54,471 bases of DNA from Prevotella sp. (GTDB lineage: Bacteria; Bacteroidota; Bacteroidia; Bacteroidales; Bacteroidaceae). The stretch lies in NCBI GenBank assembly GCA_017395215.1, contig JAFPVW010000003.1:1-54471 (forward strand). The letters are read 5' to 3'. Positions 1 through 11,298 of this stretch are shown in pieces. How positions within the stretch are numbered: position 1 is the stretch's first letter; every line of letters starts with the position of its first letter. The notes under the pieces were generated by a model, which saw only the letters and a list, made by a program, of their open reading frames with translations, was not told the DNA's origin and ran no database searches. The position numbers and the translations under genes were made by a program.

Positions 1-1607
<1,607 letters not shown>

Positions 1608-1645
1608 AACTTTTATTTTCGATTTACGGATTTTCGATTTTCAAT

Positions 1646-2347
1646 TTAAGCGCAGCAGCTACCGTCGCAGAGTGAGGGAGCGCAACCGAACCAGAAGGCC
1701 AGAACGACAACGGCAAAGCCGAGCATGAGCAGCGTGACGTAGATGAGTCCGATGCAATGCCAGCGCTTCTGCCAGATCTTACCGTTGATGCCTAATGTCT
1801 GCATGGCAGACCAGAAGCCGTGAGCCAGATGGAACCAGATAGCAACAAACCAAATCAGGTAGAGGATAGAGAGCACGGGGTTCGAGAACGTGTCCTTGAT
1901 GTAGGCAAAGCCGTCAGCAGGACTGTGGGTACCGATGACGCCGAAAATTTCGGCAAACATCATGTTGTACCAGAAGTTAGCCAGGTGCAGCAACAGGCCG
2001 ACGAGGATGATGAGTCCCAGTACGAGCATGTTCTTGGAGTACCACTCCACCTTGCCTGCATTGACCGTTGTTGAAACAGCGTAGCGGTTGTCACCACGAG
2101 CCGTACGGTTCTGTGCTGTCAAGATGAAAGCAAATACGATGTGAATCACTGCCAGGGCAGCCAAGCCAAGTGTTGCCACAATAGCATACCAGTTGGCGCC
2201 CAGGAATTCGCAAATCATGTTGTAACCCTCTTCCGAGAAGAGCGCGACCAAGTTCATGCAGCAGTGGAACGTCAGGAACAAGATCAGCGCAATGCCCGTC
2301 ACAGACATTACAACTTTTCTACCAATTGATGAATTGATTAACCACAT
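1646..2347 (-). CDS. frdC: Succinate dehydrogenase/fumarate reductase cytochrome b subunit
   Basis: Membrane anchor of the fumarate reductase complex (b558 type, single fused subunit), 233 aa, about five hydrophobic segments. Conserved histidines that can ligate two haems are visible in the helices (LTFHCCMNL, AVIHIVF, LLLHLANFW, IWFHLAHGFW, RWHCIGL). It transfers electrons between menaquinol and the flavoprotein/FeS subunits. First gene of the operon, with its own promoter at 2421-2428 and a leader of about 70 nt. The C-terminus is unusually Cys-rich (CAPSLCDGSCCA). Confidence 0.93.
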   Translation of the reverse strand: MWLINSSIGRKVVMSVTGIALILFLTFHCCMNLVALFSEEGYNMICEFLGANWYAIVATLGLAALAVIHIVFAFILTAQNRTARGDNRYAVSTTVNAGKVEWYSKNMLVLGLIILVGLLLHLANFWYNMMFAEIFGVIGTHSPADGFAYIKDTFSNPVLSILYLIWFVAIWFHLAHGFWSAMQTLGINGKIWQKRWHCIGLIYVTLLMLGFAVVVLAFWFGCAPSLCDGSCCA

Positions 2348-2420
2348 AAGTTGTTGAATTTAAATTATTTAAGTGTTATTGAATAATCAGTATTAGGTAC
2401 GTGCGCACACGTTCACGGGA

Positions 2421-2459
2421 CAAAATTAACAAAAAATAATGATAATTGCAAACGTTTGC
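2421..2459 (-). promoter_or_regulatory. Bacteroidetes promoter of the fumarate reductase operon, overlapping a palindrome
   Basis: On the minus strand TAATTTTG (2421-2428) fits the Bacteroidetes -7 box TAnnTTTG, and TTTG lies exactly 20 bp upstream inside the perfect 12-bp palindrome GCAAACGTTTGC (2448-2459). The palindrome sits over the -33 element, where a dimeric regulator could act. Regulator unknown. Confidence 0.6.
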
Positions 2460-2500
2460 GAAGAAAAATTTAATATTAATACAAACAGTCCATAAAACAG

Positions 2501-2540
2501 CCCTGCTGCCGACCGTCTACAAATACAGTCGGCAGCAGGG
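2501..2540 (-). terminator. Intrinsic terminator after rseP
   Basis: Perfect 13-bp inverted repeat: CCCTGCTGCCGAC at 2501-2513 pairs with GTCGGCAGCAGGG at 2528-2540 across a 14-nt loop. On the minus strand the stem is followed by CTGTTTTAT. It lies 22 bp past the rseP stop codon and separates dxr-rseP from the divergent-promoter side of the frd operon. Confidence 0.8.
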
Positions 2541-2561
2541 AGAAAAGCGGGAAAAGGGCGC

Positions 2562-4004
2562 TTACATATAGCCGAGCCAGCGCAGGATGTCGTTGAGGTT
2601 GGCCACGACCATCAAGAGGATGAGAATGCCGAAGCCGACATACTCAGCACGTATCATGAACTGCTCCGAGGGCTTGCGGCGCGTGATGGCCTCGTACATC
2701 AGGAACAGCACGTGACCGCCGTCCAAAGCCGGAATGGGCAGGATGTTCATGAAGGCAAGGATAATCGAGAGGAAGGCCGTCATCTTCCAGAACAGATACC
2801 AGTCCCAGACGGGCGGGAACAGGCTACCGATGGCCCCGAAGCCACCGAGCGACTTGGCGCCGTCGGCCGTGAAGACGTACTTCATGTCGTCGACATAGCC
2901 GGCAAGCACGTTCCAGCCATACTTGATGCCGGCAGGGATGCTCTCGAAGAAGCCGTACTCGCGGGTGTAGGGTTTGTAGACGCCGGCCAGCGTCTTCACG
3001 AAGAATCCCACGGTCAGCTCAGGCGAGAGCACAACCTCGGCCGTGTCCGTCGTCTCGCCACGGGTAAAGGCGATGGTGGCGCGGCGCACCTTCATGCTGT
3101 CCTCGCTGGTCTTGGCCACAGCCATGACATCGCTCAGACGGCCTATCTGGTCGGTAAATTCATTGTAGGAATCAACGGGCGAGCCGTTGATGGCAACGAT
3201 GCGGTCGCCCTTCTGCAGACCGATGCTGGCGGCGGGCGTGTCGGCCATCACGCTGTCGATGACGGCAGGAATGAGCGGACGTACGAACGACGGTTCGGCC
3301 TTCAGCATGCCGAGCAGGTTGAGCTCGCCGGGCAGCGTGAGGCTCATCGGCTTGCCATCGCGGACAATGTCGACGCGCTTAGCCTCAGAGATATCGCGGT
3401 AAAGGTCGGCCGAGAAGTCCTTGAACTCGCCCTTCTCCGTGCCTACTAATATATCGCCGTCCTTGAAGCCGAGTGCCTTGGCCTCGCTGTTGAACTTCAT
3501 ACCCATCGTCATGTCCTTCACGGGGATGTAGGTGTCGCCCCAGTGGAACAGAATCATCGAGTAGATAAACAGCGCCAGCAGGAAGTTGACCAGCACGCCG
3601 CCAATCATGATGAGCAGGCGCTGCCACACAGGCTTCGTGCGGAACTCCCAGGGCTGGGCCTTCTCGCTGAGCTTCTGGTTGGTCTCGTCGATCATGCCGT
3701 CGATGGCGCAGTAGCCGCCGAGCGGCAGCCAGCCCAGGCCATACTCCGTGCCAACGTACTCCTTCTTCTCGTTGCCCTCCTCGTCCTTCTTCGTGGGCAC
3801 CACCTCAGGCTTCAGCTTCAGCAGTCGGCGCAGCCAGGTGTCGTAGGTGCTGAGGATGTGGAACTTGGGATTGAAGAACAGGTAGAACCTCGACACGCGC
3901 ACTTTGAAGAGCTTGGCGAAGGTGAAGTGCCCCAGTTCGTGGAGCAGCACGAGCAGGCTGATAGCCAGCATGAACTGTAACAGTCTTATCAGAAATACTT
4001 CCAT
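2562..4004 (-). CDS. rseP: RseP-type site-2 zinc metalloprotease
   Basis: Intramembrane M50 protease, 480 aa, that cuts transmembrane segments such as anti-sigma factors or leftover signal peptides in the inner membrane. The zinc motif HELGH is at residues 22-26 in the first membrane helix; the third-ligand region NILPIPALDGGH is near the C-terminus. Between them lie PDZ-like regions (IGLQKGDRIVAINGSPV, KALGFKDGDILVG). Length fits the Bacteroidetes family. The gene is 25 bp downstream of dxr, a pairing conserved in many bacteria. The sequence YDTWLRRLLKLKPEVVPTKK lies in a charged loop typical of the Bacteroidetes form. Confidence 0.95.
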   Translation of the reverse strand: MEVFLIRLLQFMLAISLLVLLHELGHFTFAKLFKVRVSRFYLFFNPKFHILSTYDTWLRRLLKLKPEVVPTKKDEEGNEKKEYVGTEYGLGWLPLGGYCAIDGMIDETNQKLSEKAQPWEFRTKPVWQRLLIMIGGVLVNFLLALFIYSMILFHWGDTYIPVKDMTMGMKFNSEAKALGFKDGDILVGTEKGEFKDFSADLYRDISEAKRVDIVRDGKPMSLTLPGELNLLGMLKAEPSFVRPLIPAVIDSVMADTPAASIGLQKGDRIVAINGSPVDSYNEFTDQIGRLSDVMAVAKTSEDSMKVRRATIAFTRGETTDTAEVVLSPELTVGFFVKTLAGVYKPYTREYGFFESIPAGIKYGWNVLAGYVDDMKYVFTADGAKSLGGFGAIGSLFPPVWDWYLFWKMTAFLSIILAFMNILPIPALDGGHVLFLMYEAITRRKPSEQFMIRAEYVGFGILILLMVVANLNDILRWLGYM

Positions 4005-4029
4005 TATTTACGATTTACTTATTTTCGAG

Positions 4030-5196
<1,167 letters not shown>

Positions 5197-5220
5197 AATG
5201 CTTTTTCGTTAATTCGGGCG

Positions 5221-5228
5221 CAAAAGTA
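5221..5228 (-). promoter_or_regulatory. Bacteroidetes -7 promoter box for dxr-rseP
   Basis: Minus-strand TACTTTTG fits TAnnTTTG and lies 24 bp upstream of the dxr ATG. No clear -33 TTTG box was found. Confidence 0.45.
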
Positions 5229-5295
5229 CTAAAAAATATCGACATTGCGCCCATCGGCACCTATAAAAGATTATAATTCAGGTTAAACTAACCGT

Positions 5296-5997
5296 TTACG
5301 ACTTGGCAAAGCCGAGCGACAAAAGGCTCAGCCTGACATTGCCGGCAGTGAGCAGTTCGCGGGCGCAGGCCGTCATCGTGGCACCGGTGGTCACCACATC
5401 GTCGACCAGCAGGACATGCTTGCCGCTGACCGCCGCGGCATCGGTCAGGCGGAACACATCGGCCACGTTCTCCTGCCGCTCCCAGCGGCCCATCTGCGTC
5501 TGGCTCTTCTTGAACGTGGTGCGGCGCACGGCACGCTTGCTGAGGGGCAAGCCTGTGACGTCAGCAATGCCCTTGGCTATGCACTGGCTCTGGTTGTAGC
5601 CTCTGTGGCGCTGACGGCTGCGGGCCAGCGGCACGGGCACTATCAGGTCGATGCCGTCGAAGAACCCCGACTCGGCAAACTCGCGGGCAATCATCTGCCC
5701 CATCTCCTCGCCTATCTCGGGGTGGTCGTGGTACTTCAGGTCGTAGATGATGTTACTGTCCTTCGAACTGGCTTCGTAATAGAACAGCGCCGTCGCGCGC
5801 TCCACGGGAATGATGCCCCAGAAGAGCCGCGCCATCATGTTGTCGCTGGCATTCAGCTGGAAGCCCGTCCGCGGCAGGTGCATGTTGCACGACGCACACA
5901 ACACCCGCTCCGACAGCGACAGCCGCCGGCCGCAGACCGTGCAGAGGCGCGGGGCCAGGAGGTCGAGCAGGCGCTGCCACAAGCTAATCTTCTTCAT
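5296..5997 (-). CDS. comF: ComF family phosphoribosyltransferase-like protein
   Basis: 233-aa double-zinc-ribbon/phosphoribosyltransferase protein related to ComF, which helps single-stranded DNA uptake in naturally competent bacteria; exact role in Bacteroidales is not established. N-terminal cysteines LCTVCG and LCASCN form a zinc ribbon; the PRPP-binding motif VLLVDDVVTTGATM is near the C-terminus. I chose ATG at 5997 (MKKISLWQRLLD); a longer frame to 6066 would run through recX coding sequence and has a low-complexity Ala/Ser/Thr start. The start overlaps the recX 3' end by 14 bp. Last gene of the rpoN-containing operon. Confidence 0.9.
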   Translation of the reverse strand: MKKISLWQRLLDLLAPRLCTVCGRRLSLSERVLCASCNMHLPRTGFQLNASDNMMARLFWGIIPVERATALFYYEASSKDSNIIYDLKYHDHPEIGEEMGQMIAREFAESGFFDGIDLIVPVPLARSRQRHRGYNQSQCIAKGIADVTGLPLSKRAVRRTTFKKSQTQMGRWERQENVADVFRLTDAAAVSGKHVLLVDDVVTTGATMTACARELLTAGNVRLSLLSLGFAKS

Positions 5998-6466
5998 CCA
6001 CGTCGTCGATGTCGCCGCTGATGCACTGGCGGATGATGTCGTAAGTAAAGCCGCGGCTGAGGGCAAACTTCACCAGTTTCTGGTTCAGCTCGTAGTCGCT
6101 GTCAGCCATGACGCTGCGCCGCTTCTGCTGCAGCAGGGGGCGCAGTACGCTGAGGTACTCGTCGTCGCCGACCTCGCCGAGCACGCGCTCACGAATGTCG
6201 TCGTCGATATGCTTCGCCCAAAGTCCCTGCTCCACCTTGCGGCGGCCCCACTTGTTATACCTTATTTTATCGCGCACAAACGCGCGGGCATAGCGCTCGT
6301 CGTCGACATAGCGCTCGCCGACGAGCCGCGCCATCACGCGGGCCTGCGCCTCGTCGCTCATGCCCCACCGCCGCATCTTCTCCGTCAGCTCGTGCTGGCA
6401 GTGCTCGCTGCGTGCGCAGAGCTGGGCCAGTTGCAGGTAGGCTCCCTGCTCGGTTACTTCCTTCAT
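5984..6466 (-). CDS. recX: Regulatory protein RecX
   Basis: Small helical modulator that binds RecA filaments and limits recombinase activity. 160 aa, with the three-helix repeats typical of the family: CQHELTEKMRRWGM, YVDDERYARAFVRDKIRYNKWG and ALSRGFTYDIIRQC. Start ATG overlaps the prmC stop by 4 bp (ATGA), showing translational coupling. The acidic tail (DIDDVDEED) is encoded where comF translation starts. recA is not adjacent here. Confidence 0.92.
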   Translation of the reverse strand: MKEVTEQGAYLQLAQLCARSEHCQHELTEKMRRWGMSDEAQARVMARLVGERYVDDERYARAFVRDKIRYNKWGRRKVEQGLWAKHIDDDIRERVLGEVGDDEYLSVLRPLLQQKRRSVMADSDYELNQKLVKFALSRGFTYDIIRQCISGDIDDVDEED

Positions 6467-7278
6467 CGTTGCGCTCTTATCATTCGTTGTTTGCAGTATT
6501 GGTCTTCCTTGGTTTCGATGTTGTGATACAACATCATACTTAACAGGCGCTGCACGTCGCTGGCGTAGAGGGGATTCAGCTCGAAGTAGAGCCAGCCGCC
6601 GGGCTTCAGCGCCTCCTGTCCATAGGCGGCAATGGCGCGATAGAACAGCAGCGGGTCGTCGTCGGGCACGAACAGGGCCAAGTGTGGTTCATAGTCGAGC
6701 ACGTTGCGCTCCATCGCCGCCTTTTCGCGCTCACAGACGTAGGGCGGGTTACTCACGATGAAGTCCCACTTGTCCCCTATGCTGCGACACCGTCGCAGCA
6801 CATCAACCTGCTCAAACGACACGTGAACATTGGTACGTTTGGCGTTCTCGCGGGCTATTCCCAAGGCCACCGCGGAAACATCCCATCCCGTCACCCGCGC
6901 TTCCGGCTGTTCAGCCGCCAGCGTGCAGGCGATGCAACCGCTGCCCGTGCCGATGTCGAGCACCTCGCAAGGCCCCGTGAGGGATATCCACTGACATAGC
7001 TCATAGGTCTCAGGTCTCGGTATCAGCACGCCCGGCCTGACCGCAAACCGCCGTCCGCCAAACTCTGTCCTGCCCAAGACATACTGCACGGGCTCACCCG
7101 TCAGCAGCCGCTGCTGAATGCTGGCCAGCTCTGCTTCGTCGGGCATGCGCCCCATCAGCACGTCGGCCATCGTCAGACCGAAGCGCTCTTCGAGTACCAG
7201 CCTCGCCACTGCCTGCGCCTCCCGCTCGTCGTAAACCGCCGTCAGCGGCCGCCATAGTTCAGTATAAGTCATCGCCAT
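6463..7278 (-). CDS. prmC: Peptide chain release factor N5-glutamine methyltransferase
   Basis: SAM-dependent enzyme that methylates the Gln of the GGQ motif in release factors RF1/RF2. 271 aa. SAM-binding motif VLDIGTGSGCIACTLA and the catalytic NPPYV (in IVSNPPYVCEREKAAM) are intact, and YVLGRTEFGGRRFAVRPGVLIPRPET is the usual PrmC entry (only its core, VLGRTEFGG, is quoted as signature). Sits 6 bp after ispG and overlaps recX by 4 bp. Confidence 0.95.
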   Translation of the reverse strand: MAMTYTELWRPLTAVYDEREAQAVARLVLEERFGLTMADVLMGRMPDEAELASIQQRLLTGEPVQYVLGRTEFGGRRFAVRPGVLIPRPETYELCQWISLTGPCEVLDIGTGSGCIACTLAAEQPEARVTGWDVSAVALGIARENAKRTNVHVSFEQVDVLRRCRSIGDKWDFIVSNPPYVCEREKAAMERNVLDYEPHLALFVPDDDPLLFYRAIAAYGQEALKPGGWLYFELNPLYASDVQRLLSMMLYHNIETKEDQYCKQRMIRAQR

Positions 7279-7284
7279 CTGGCG

Positions 7285-8670
7285 CTAAACACGCGAATCA
7301 GACTCTGCTATGAGTTGAAGCAGGCGGTCGACCGCCTCTTCTTCGGGGATATTCTTCTCAACACACTCCTTGCGCCGATAAAGAGAAATGCGCCCCCGAC
7401 TGGCTCCGACGTAACCATAGTCAGCATCGGCCATCTCGCCCGGTCCGTTGACGATGCAGCCCATGATGCCGATTTTCAGTCCGACAAGGTGGCTGGTAGC
7501 AGCCTTGATGCGGGCAATGGTGTCCTGCAAGTTATAGAGAGTACGTCCGCAGCCTGGACAGGAGATGTACTCCGTCTTGGTAAACTTGATGCGTGCAGCC
7601 TGGAGGATCGCGTCGGCGAGCTCTTCGAGGAGAGCTTCAGAGAACAGGGACTGCGCGGAACAAAGCTGGAGCTTGGTGGCACGGCGGTCGATAAAGAGCG
7701 CACCGGTAGCCATGGCAGCCTTCAACTGGAAGGTTTCCCAGTCGGGCTCATCAATGGTCAGGGTGACGGTGTCGTCTTGGATGCTGGCCTCTGCACGGGC
7801 GCGCAGGTCGCTACATTCTTCGATGGAATCGACGATTTCACGTGCTACGGGTATCTCGTTCTCCGGTTCTTCACTCAGTGAGACGCGGATGGTATCGCCA
7901 ATACCTTCTGTCAACAACGCACCTATGCCGACGGCCGACTTAATACGGCCGTCCTCGCCCTCACCAGCCTCTGTGACACCGAGGTGCAGGGGGTAGTGCA
8001 TGTCCTCCTGGTCCATTGTCCTTACCAGCAGTCGGACGGTCTGAACCATTACCACCGTATTCGATGCCTTAATGCTGATGACGACATCGTCGAACCGTTC
8101 GCGGCGGAAGATGCGCAGGAACTCCATGCAACTCTCGACGATACCTTCGGGCGTGTCGCCGTAACGCGACATGATGCGGTCGGAGAGCGAACCATGATTG
8201 ACGCCAATACGTACGGCAGTCTTATGTTCCTTGCAGATATTGATAAAAGGCACGAGTTTACGCTCGATCTTCAGCAGCTCCTCAGCATACTCCTCATCAG
8301 TGTACTCCAGATGCTTGAACGTGCGGCCCGGGTCGACGTAGTTGCCGGGGTTGATGCGCACTTTCTCGCAGTACTGGGCGGCCACATCAGCGGTATGAGC
8401 CGTAAAGTGGACGTCAGCCACAAGTGGCTGCGTATAGCCATCGGCCTTCAGCCGGTCCGATATATTCTTCATGTTCTCGGCCTCGCGTGTACCCTGCGTA
8501 GTGAAGCGTACCAGCTCGCCGCCAGCATCGATAATGCGCTTGGCCTGTGCCACCGAACCATCAGTGTCGTTGGTGTCGGTGGTGGCCATCGACTGAATGC
8601 GGATGGGATTCGTGCCGCCGATGGCAATGTTGCCAACACGGCAGACGCTGCTAATTCGTCTTGTACTCAT
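7285..8670 (-). CDS. ispG: 4-hydroxy-3-methylbut-2-enyl diphosphate synthase, with a shortened central domain
   Basis: MEP-pathway iron-sulfur enzyme converting MEcPP to HMBPP. 461 aa. The N-terminal TIM barrel spans about residues 1-285 (IRIQSM, RINPGN, VRIGVNHGSL, GVTEAGEGEDGRIKSA). The C-terminal domain carries the [4Fe-4S] ligands C371, C374 (SCPGCGRT) and C405 with E412 (GCIVNGPGE). Bacterial short forms are about 370 aa; Bacteroidetes and plant forms are about 600 or more because of a central A* domain. Here only about 75 residues (286-362) lie between the two domains, so this is an intermediate form. Its start overlaps the purE 3' end by 20 bp. Confidence 0.93.
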   Translation of the reverse strand: MSTRRISSVCRVGNIAIGGTNPIRIQSMATTDTNDTDGSVAQAKRIIDAGGELVRFTTQGTREAENMKNISDRLKADGYTQPLVADVHFTAHTADVAAQYCEKVRINPGNYVDPGRTFKHLEYTDEEYAEELLKIERKLVPFINICKEHKTAVRIGVNHGSLSDRIMSRYGDTPEGIVESCMEFLRIFRRERFDDVVISIKASNTVVMVQTVRLLVRTMDQEDMHYPLHLGVTEAGEGEDGRIKSAVGIGALLTEGIGDTIRVSLSEEPENEIPVAREIVDSIEECSDLRARAEASIQDDTVTLTIDEPDWETFQLKAAMATGALFIDRRATKLQLCSAQSLFSEALLEELADAILQAARIKFTKTEYISCPGCGRTLYNLQDTIARIKAATSHLVGLKIGIMGCIVNGPGEMADADYGYVGASRGRISLYRRKECVEKNIPEEEAVDRLLQLIAESDSRV

Positions 8671-9157
8671 ACTTCACCTCTGCGAGTTCCTTGTTTGCCT
8701 TCTCAATTTTGGCCTTCAGGCCAGCCTTATAGTCACCGAGCCGCTGAGCGATGGCATCGTCGCCAAGTGCCAGCATCTCGACAGCAAGGATGGCAGCGTT
8801 CTGGGCGGCATTCACACCGACCGTAGCCACGGGAATGCCCGGTGGCATCTGGACAATGCTGAGCAGGGCATCGAGTCCGTCGAGCATTCCCTTGACAGGA
8901 ACACCGATGACGGGCAGGGTAGTCTGGGCAGCGATGACGCCGGGCAGGGCTGCCGCCATGCCGGCGGCGGCAATGATGACTTTCAGTCCGCGCCCCTTGG
9001 CTTCGTGGGCAAACTGCTCAACGGCTTCGGGTGTACGGTGAGCAGAGAGTGCGTTTACTTCGAAGGGCACCTGCAACTCATCCAGTTGTCGGCAGGCTTT
9101 CTCCATGACGGGCAGGTCGCTGGTGCTGCCCATGATAATGCTTACTAATGGTTTCAT
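8651..9157 (-). CDS. purE: N5-carboxyaminoimidazole ribonucleotide mutase
   Basis: Class I PurE of purine biosynthesis: moves the carboxylate of N5-CAIR to C4 to give CAIR. 168 aa. Phosphate-binding IMGSTSDLPVM, the catalytic-His stretch SAHRTPE, and AAAGMAAALPGVIA are all present. The 3' end overlaps ispG by 20 bp in another frame. Lies 12 bp downstream of the PAP2-like gene. Confidence 0.96.
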   Translation of the reverse strand: MKPLVSIIMGSTSDLPVMEKACRQLDELQVPFEVNALSAHRTPEAVEQFAHEAKGRGLKVIIAAAGMAAALPGVIAAQTTLPVIGVPVKGMLDGLDALLSIVQMPPGIPVATVGVNAAQNAAILAVEMLALGDDAIAQRLGDYKAGLKAKIEKANKELAEVKYEYKTN

Positions 9158-9169
9158 ATTATAGTGTTG

Positions 9170-9799
9170 TTATAGTTTCAGTATGGCCAGTATGGCGCAG
9201 GCAAAGCCGGTAAAGAAACCCACGAGCACCTGCGGCAGGGTGTGCTGACGGAGCAGCATGCGACTGGTGCCGAGGATGCCGGCGATGATAATGACAAAGC
9301 ACATCCACCAGGTGGGGTTGAATCGGAATATGTCGGAAAAGACCAGCAGTGCTCCAGCCACACCGCCAATGCCGGCGGTATGTGTCGAGATTTTCCACCA
9401 GCTATTGACGATGGCGCAGACAATCTGTATAATCAGCGCACTGGCCACGATGCTGCGCATAAAGAATGGAATGTGCATAAGCCCCATCATGTAGAAGCAG
9501 ACAAAGTAGCTGAGGATAGAGATGAGGTACGGCACGATGCGCCGCTCACGACTTCCCAGTTCTATGGGCGTCCACCCCTGATAGTTACGATAGAGGTGGA
9601 TGAGGAATGTCGGCAGCAGAATGGTGAAGAAGTAGACAACCGCCAGCACGTTGAACTTGTAGCGGAACGGATATTGGCTGAGATATGACAGGAAGAAGAG
9701 TGCCACCAGCCCCAGGATGGGCAGGTAGAACGGGGTGAACAGCATGCTGGCCACCCTCGCTGCAATGATAATCTGTCGTTCTCGGGTTATCTTTCTCAT
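9170..9799 (-). CDS. PAP2-like membrane phosphatase family protein
   Basis: 209-aa integral membrane protein with about six hydrophobic helices. The C-terminal half has weak type-2 phosphatidic acid phosphatase signatures: KISTHTAGIGG in place of the PSGH motif and SRMLLRQHTLPQVLVGFFTG (SR...H...) as the last motif, with Gln where Asp is usual. The family acts on lipid phosphates at the periplasmic face (for example undecaprenyl pyrophosphate recycling or lipid A dephosphorylation); the substrate here is unknown. Start overlaps the rpoN stop by 4 bp. Confidence 0.65.
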   Translation of the reverse strand: MRKITRERQIIIAARVASMLFTPFYLPILGLVALFFLSYLSQYPFRYKFNVLAVVYFFTILLPTFLIHLYRNYQGWTPIELGSRERRIVPYLISILSYFVCFYMMGLMHIPFFMRSIVASALIIQIVCAIVNSWWKISTHTAGIGGVAGALLVFSDIFRFNPTWWMCFVIIIAGILGTSRMLLRQHTLPQVLVGFFTGFACAILAILKL

Positions 9800-11298
9800 T
9801 TTCTCAGTCTGGCAACGGGTATTCCTAACTGTTCACGATACTTGGCCACGGTGCGTCGGGCAATGGTATAGCCCTGCTCGGCCATGCGCTTTGTCAGCGC
9901 TTCGTCGCTCAGCGGCTTGCGTTTGTCCTCGCTGTCGACGATGTCACGCAGTGCCGCCTTGATTCGCCGGGTAGACAGTTCTTCACCCTGTTCGGTTACG
10001 TAGCTGTCGCTGAAGAAGTGGCGCAGGGGGAACGTGCCCCAGCGCGTCTGTGCATACTTGGAATTGCTGACGCGCGAAACGGTGGACAGGTCGAGGCCTG
10101 TACGTTCGGCCACGTCTTTCAGTATCATGGGCCGCAACGACGCCTCGTCTCCGTCGAGGAAGAACTGCCGCTGCAGCTGTATGATGGCCTGCATGGTGGC
10201 GGTCAGCGTCTGGCGGCGCATGCGGATGGCATCGATAAAGCCCTGTGCGGCATCCACCTTTTTCTTTATATAGAGCAGGGCCTCCTTGGCTTGCCTGCTC
10301 ATGTGGTCGTGGTTCTGCTGATATTCCTTCATAGAGTCGGCAAACGACTGCGACACCTTCAGCTCAGGCAGGTCGCCTTGGTTCAGCGTGAAGGTGATGG
10401 TGCCGTCGTCCTGCGTGTCGACGATGAAGTCAGGGGTTATCTGCTGCAGCGACCGTCCGATGCTCTCGCCCATCGAAGCCCCGGGCTTGGGGTTCAGTTT
10501 GCGCAGTTCGCCGAAGAGCGTCTTTGCCTGCAAGTCGTTCAGCTTCAATGCCGACTGTATGCGGTGCCAGTGCTTCTTGGTGAAGGCGTCGAAGTAGTCG
10601 GTGACGACCTGTTCCATCAGCGTCTTCAGCCGCGAGTCGTCGCGCCGTTCAATCTGTAGCAGCAGACATTCCTGTAGCGAGCGGGCACCGATGCCCGCAG
10701 GGTCGAACTGCTGCAGTTGCAACAGCACGCGTTCTATCTCCTCTGTCGTGCTTTCAATGTTTTGATAGACGGCCAGTTCTTCGCAGATGGCGTCAAGCTG
10801 CTTGCGGAGCAAGCCGTCGTCGTCGAGCGAGCCAATGAGGTACTCCATTATGTCGCGCTCATGCTCTGTCAGGTTCGAGAGGGCCATCTGCTCCTTCAGC
10901 TGGTCATAGAAGGAGACCGTCTGGCCATAGACCAGTTCCTCCCGCTCTTCATCGACACTGCCGCCACCGTGGTAGACGGGCAGTTCCTCGTCGTCACGCC
11001 CGATGCTCTCCAGTGCGGCATCAAGAGCCGACTGGCGCTCCTCGCGCTCGCGCTGGCTGTCGAAGTCGTCGGGAGCATCCGGTGAATCCGGGCTGTCCGG
11101 ATAGTCAGGGTTGTCTGGGAAATCCAGGCTGTCGGTACCAATCTCCAGAGCCGGGTTATCGTCCATTTCTGTGTTGATGCGCTCCTGCAACTGGGTGACG
11201 GGCAGTTCTATCAACTGCGCCTGCAGTAGCTGTTGCACGGAGATGTTCTGTACCTGTTTCTGCTCCTGCTTCTGTTCTTGAACTTGGTTCTGAGTCAT
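9796..11298 (-). CDS. rpoN: RNA polymerase sigma-54 factor
   Basis: Alternative sigma factor that needs AAA+ enhancer-binding activators. 500 aa. The Gln-rich region I at the N-terminus (QNISVQQLLQAQLIELP) contacts activator and core; residues 60-80 form an acidic linker of PDx tripeptides (NPDYPDSPDSPDAPDD); the core-binding domain follows; the C-terminal RpoN box is ARRTVAKYRE near residue 480, recognising the -24 element. Coupled by ATGA overlaps on both sides. Placement together with isoprenoid, purine and release-factor genes suggests constitutive expression from the promoter at 11961. Confidence 0.96.
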   Translation of the reverse strand: MTQNQVQEQKQEQKQVQNISVQQLLQAQLIELPVTQLQERINTEMDDNPALEIGTDSLDFPDNPDYPDSPDSPDAPDDFDSQREREERQSALDAALESIGRDDEELPVYHGGGSVDEEREELVYGQTVSFYDQLKEQMALSNLTEHERDIMEYLIGSLDDDGLLRKQLDAICEELAVYQNIESTTEEIERVLLQLQQFDPAGIGARSLQECLLLQIERRDDSRLKTLMEQVVTDYFDAFTKKHWHRIQSALKLNDLQAKTLFGELRKLNPKPGASMGESIGRSLQQITPDFIVDTQDDGTITFTLNQGDLPELKVSQSFADSMKEYQQNHDHMSRQAKEALLYIKKKVDAAQGFIDAIRMRRQTLTATMQAIIQLQRQFFLDGDEASLRPMILKDVAERTGLDLSTVSRVSNSKYAQTRWGTFPLRHFFSDSYVTEQGEELSTRRIKAALRDIVDSEDKRKPLSDEALTKRMAEQGYTIARRTVAKYREQLGIPVARLRK

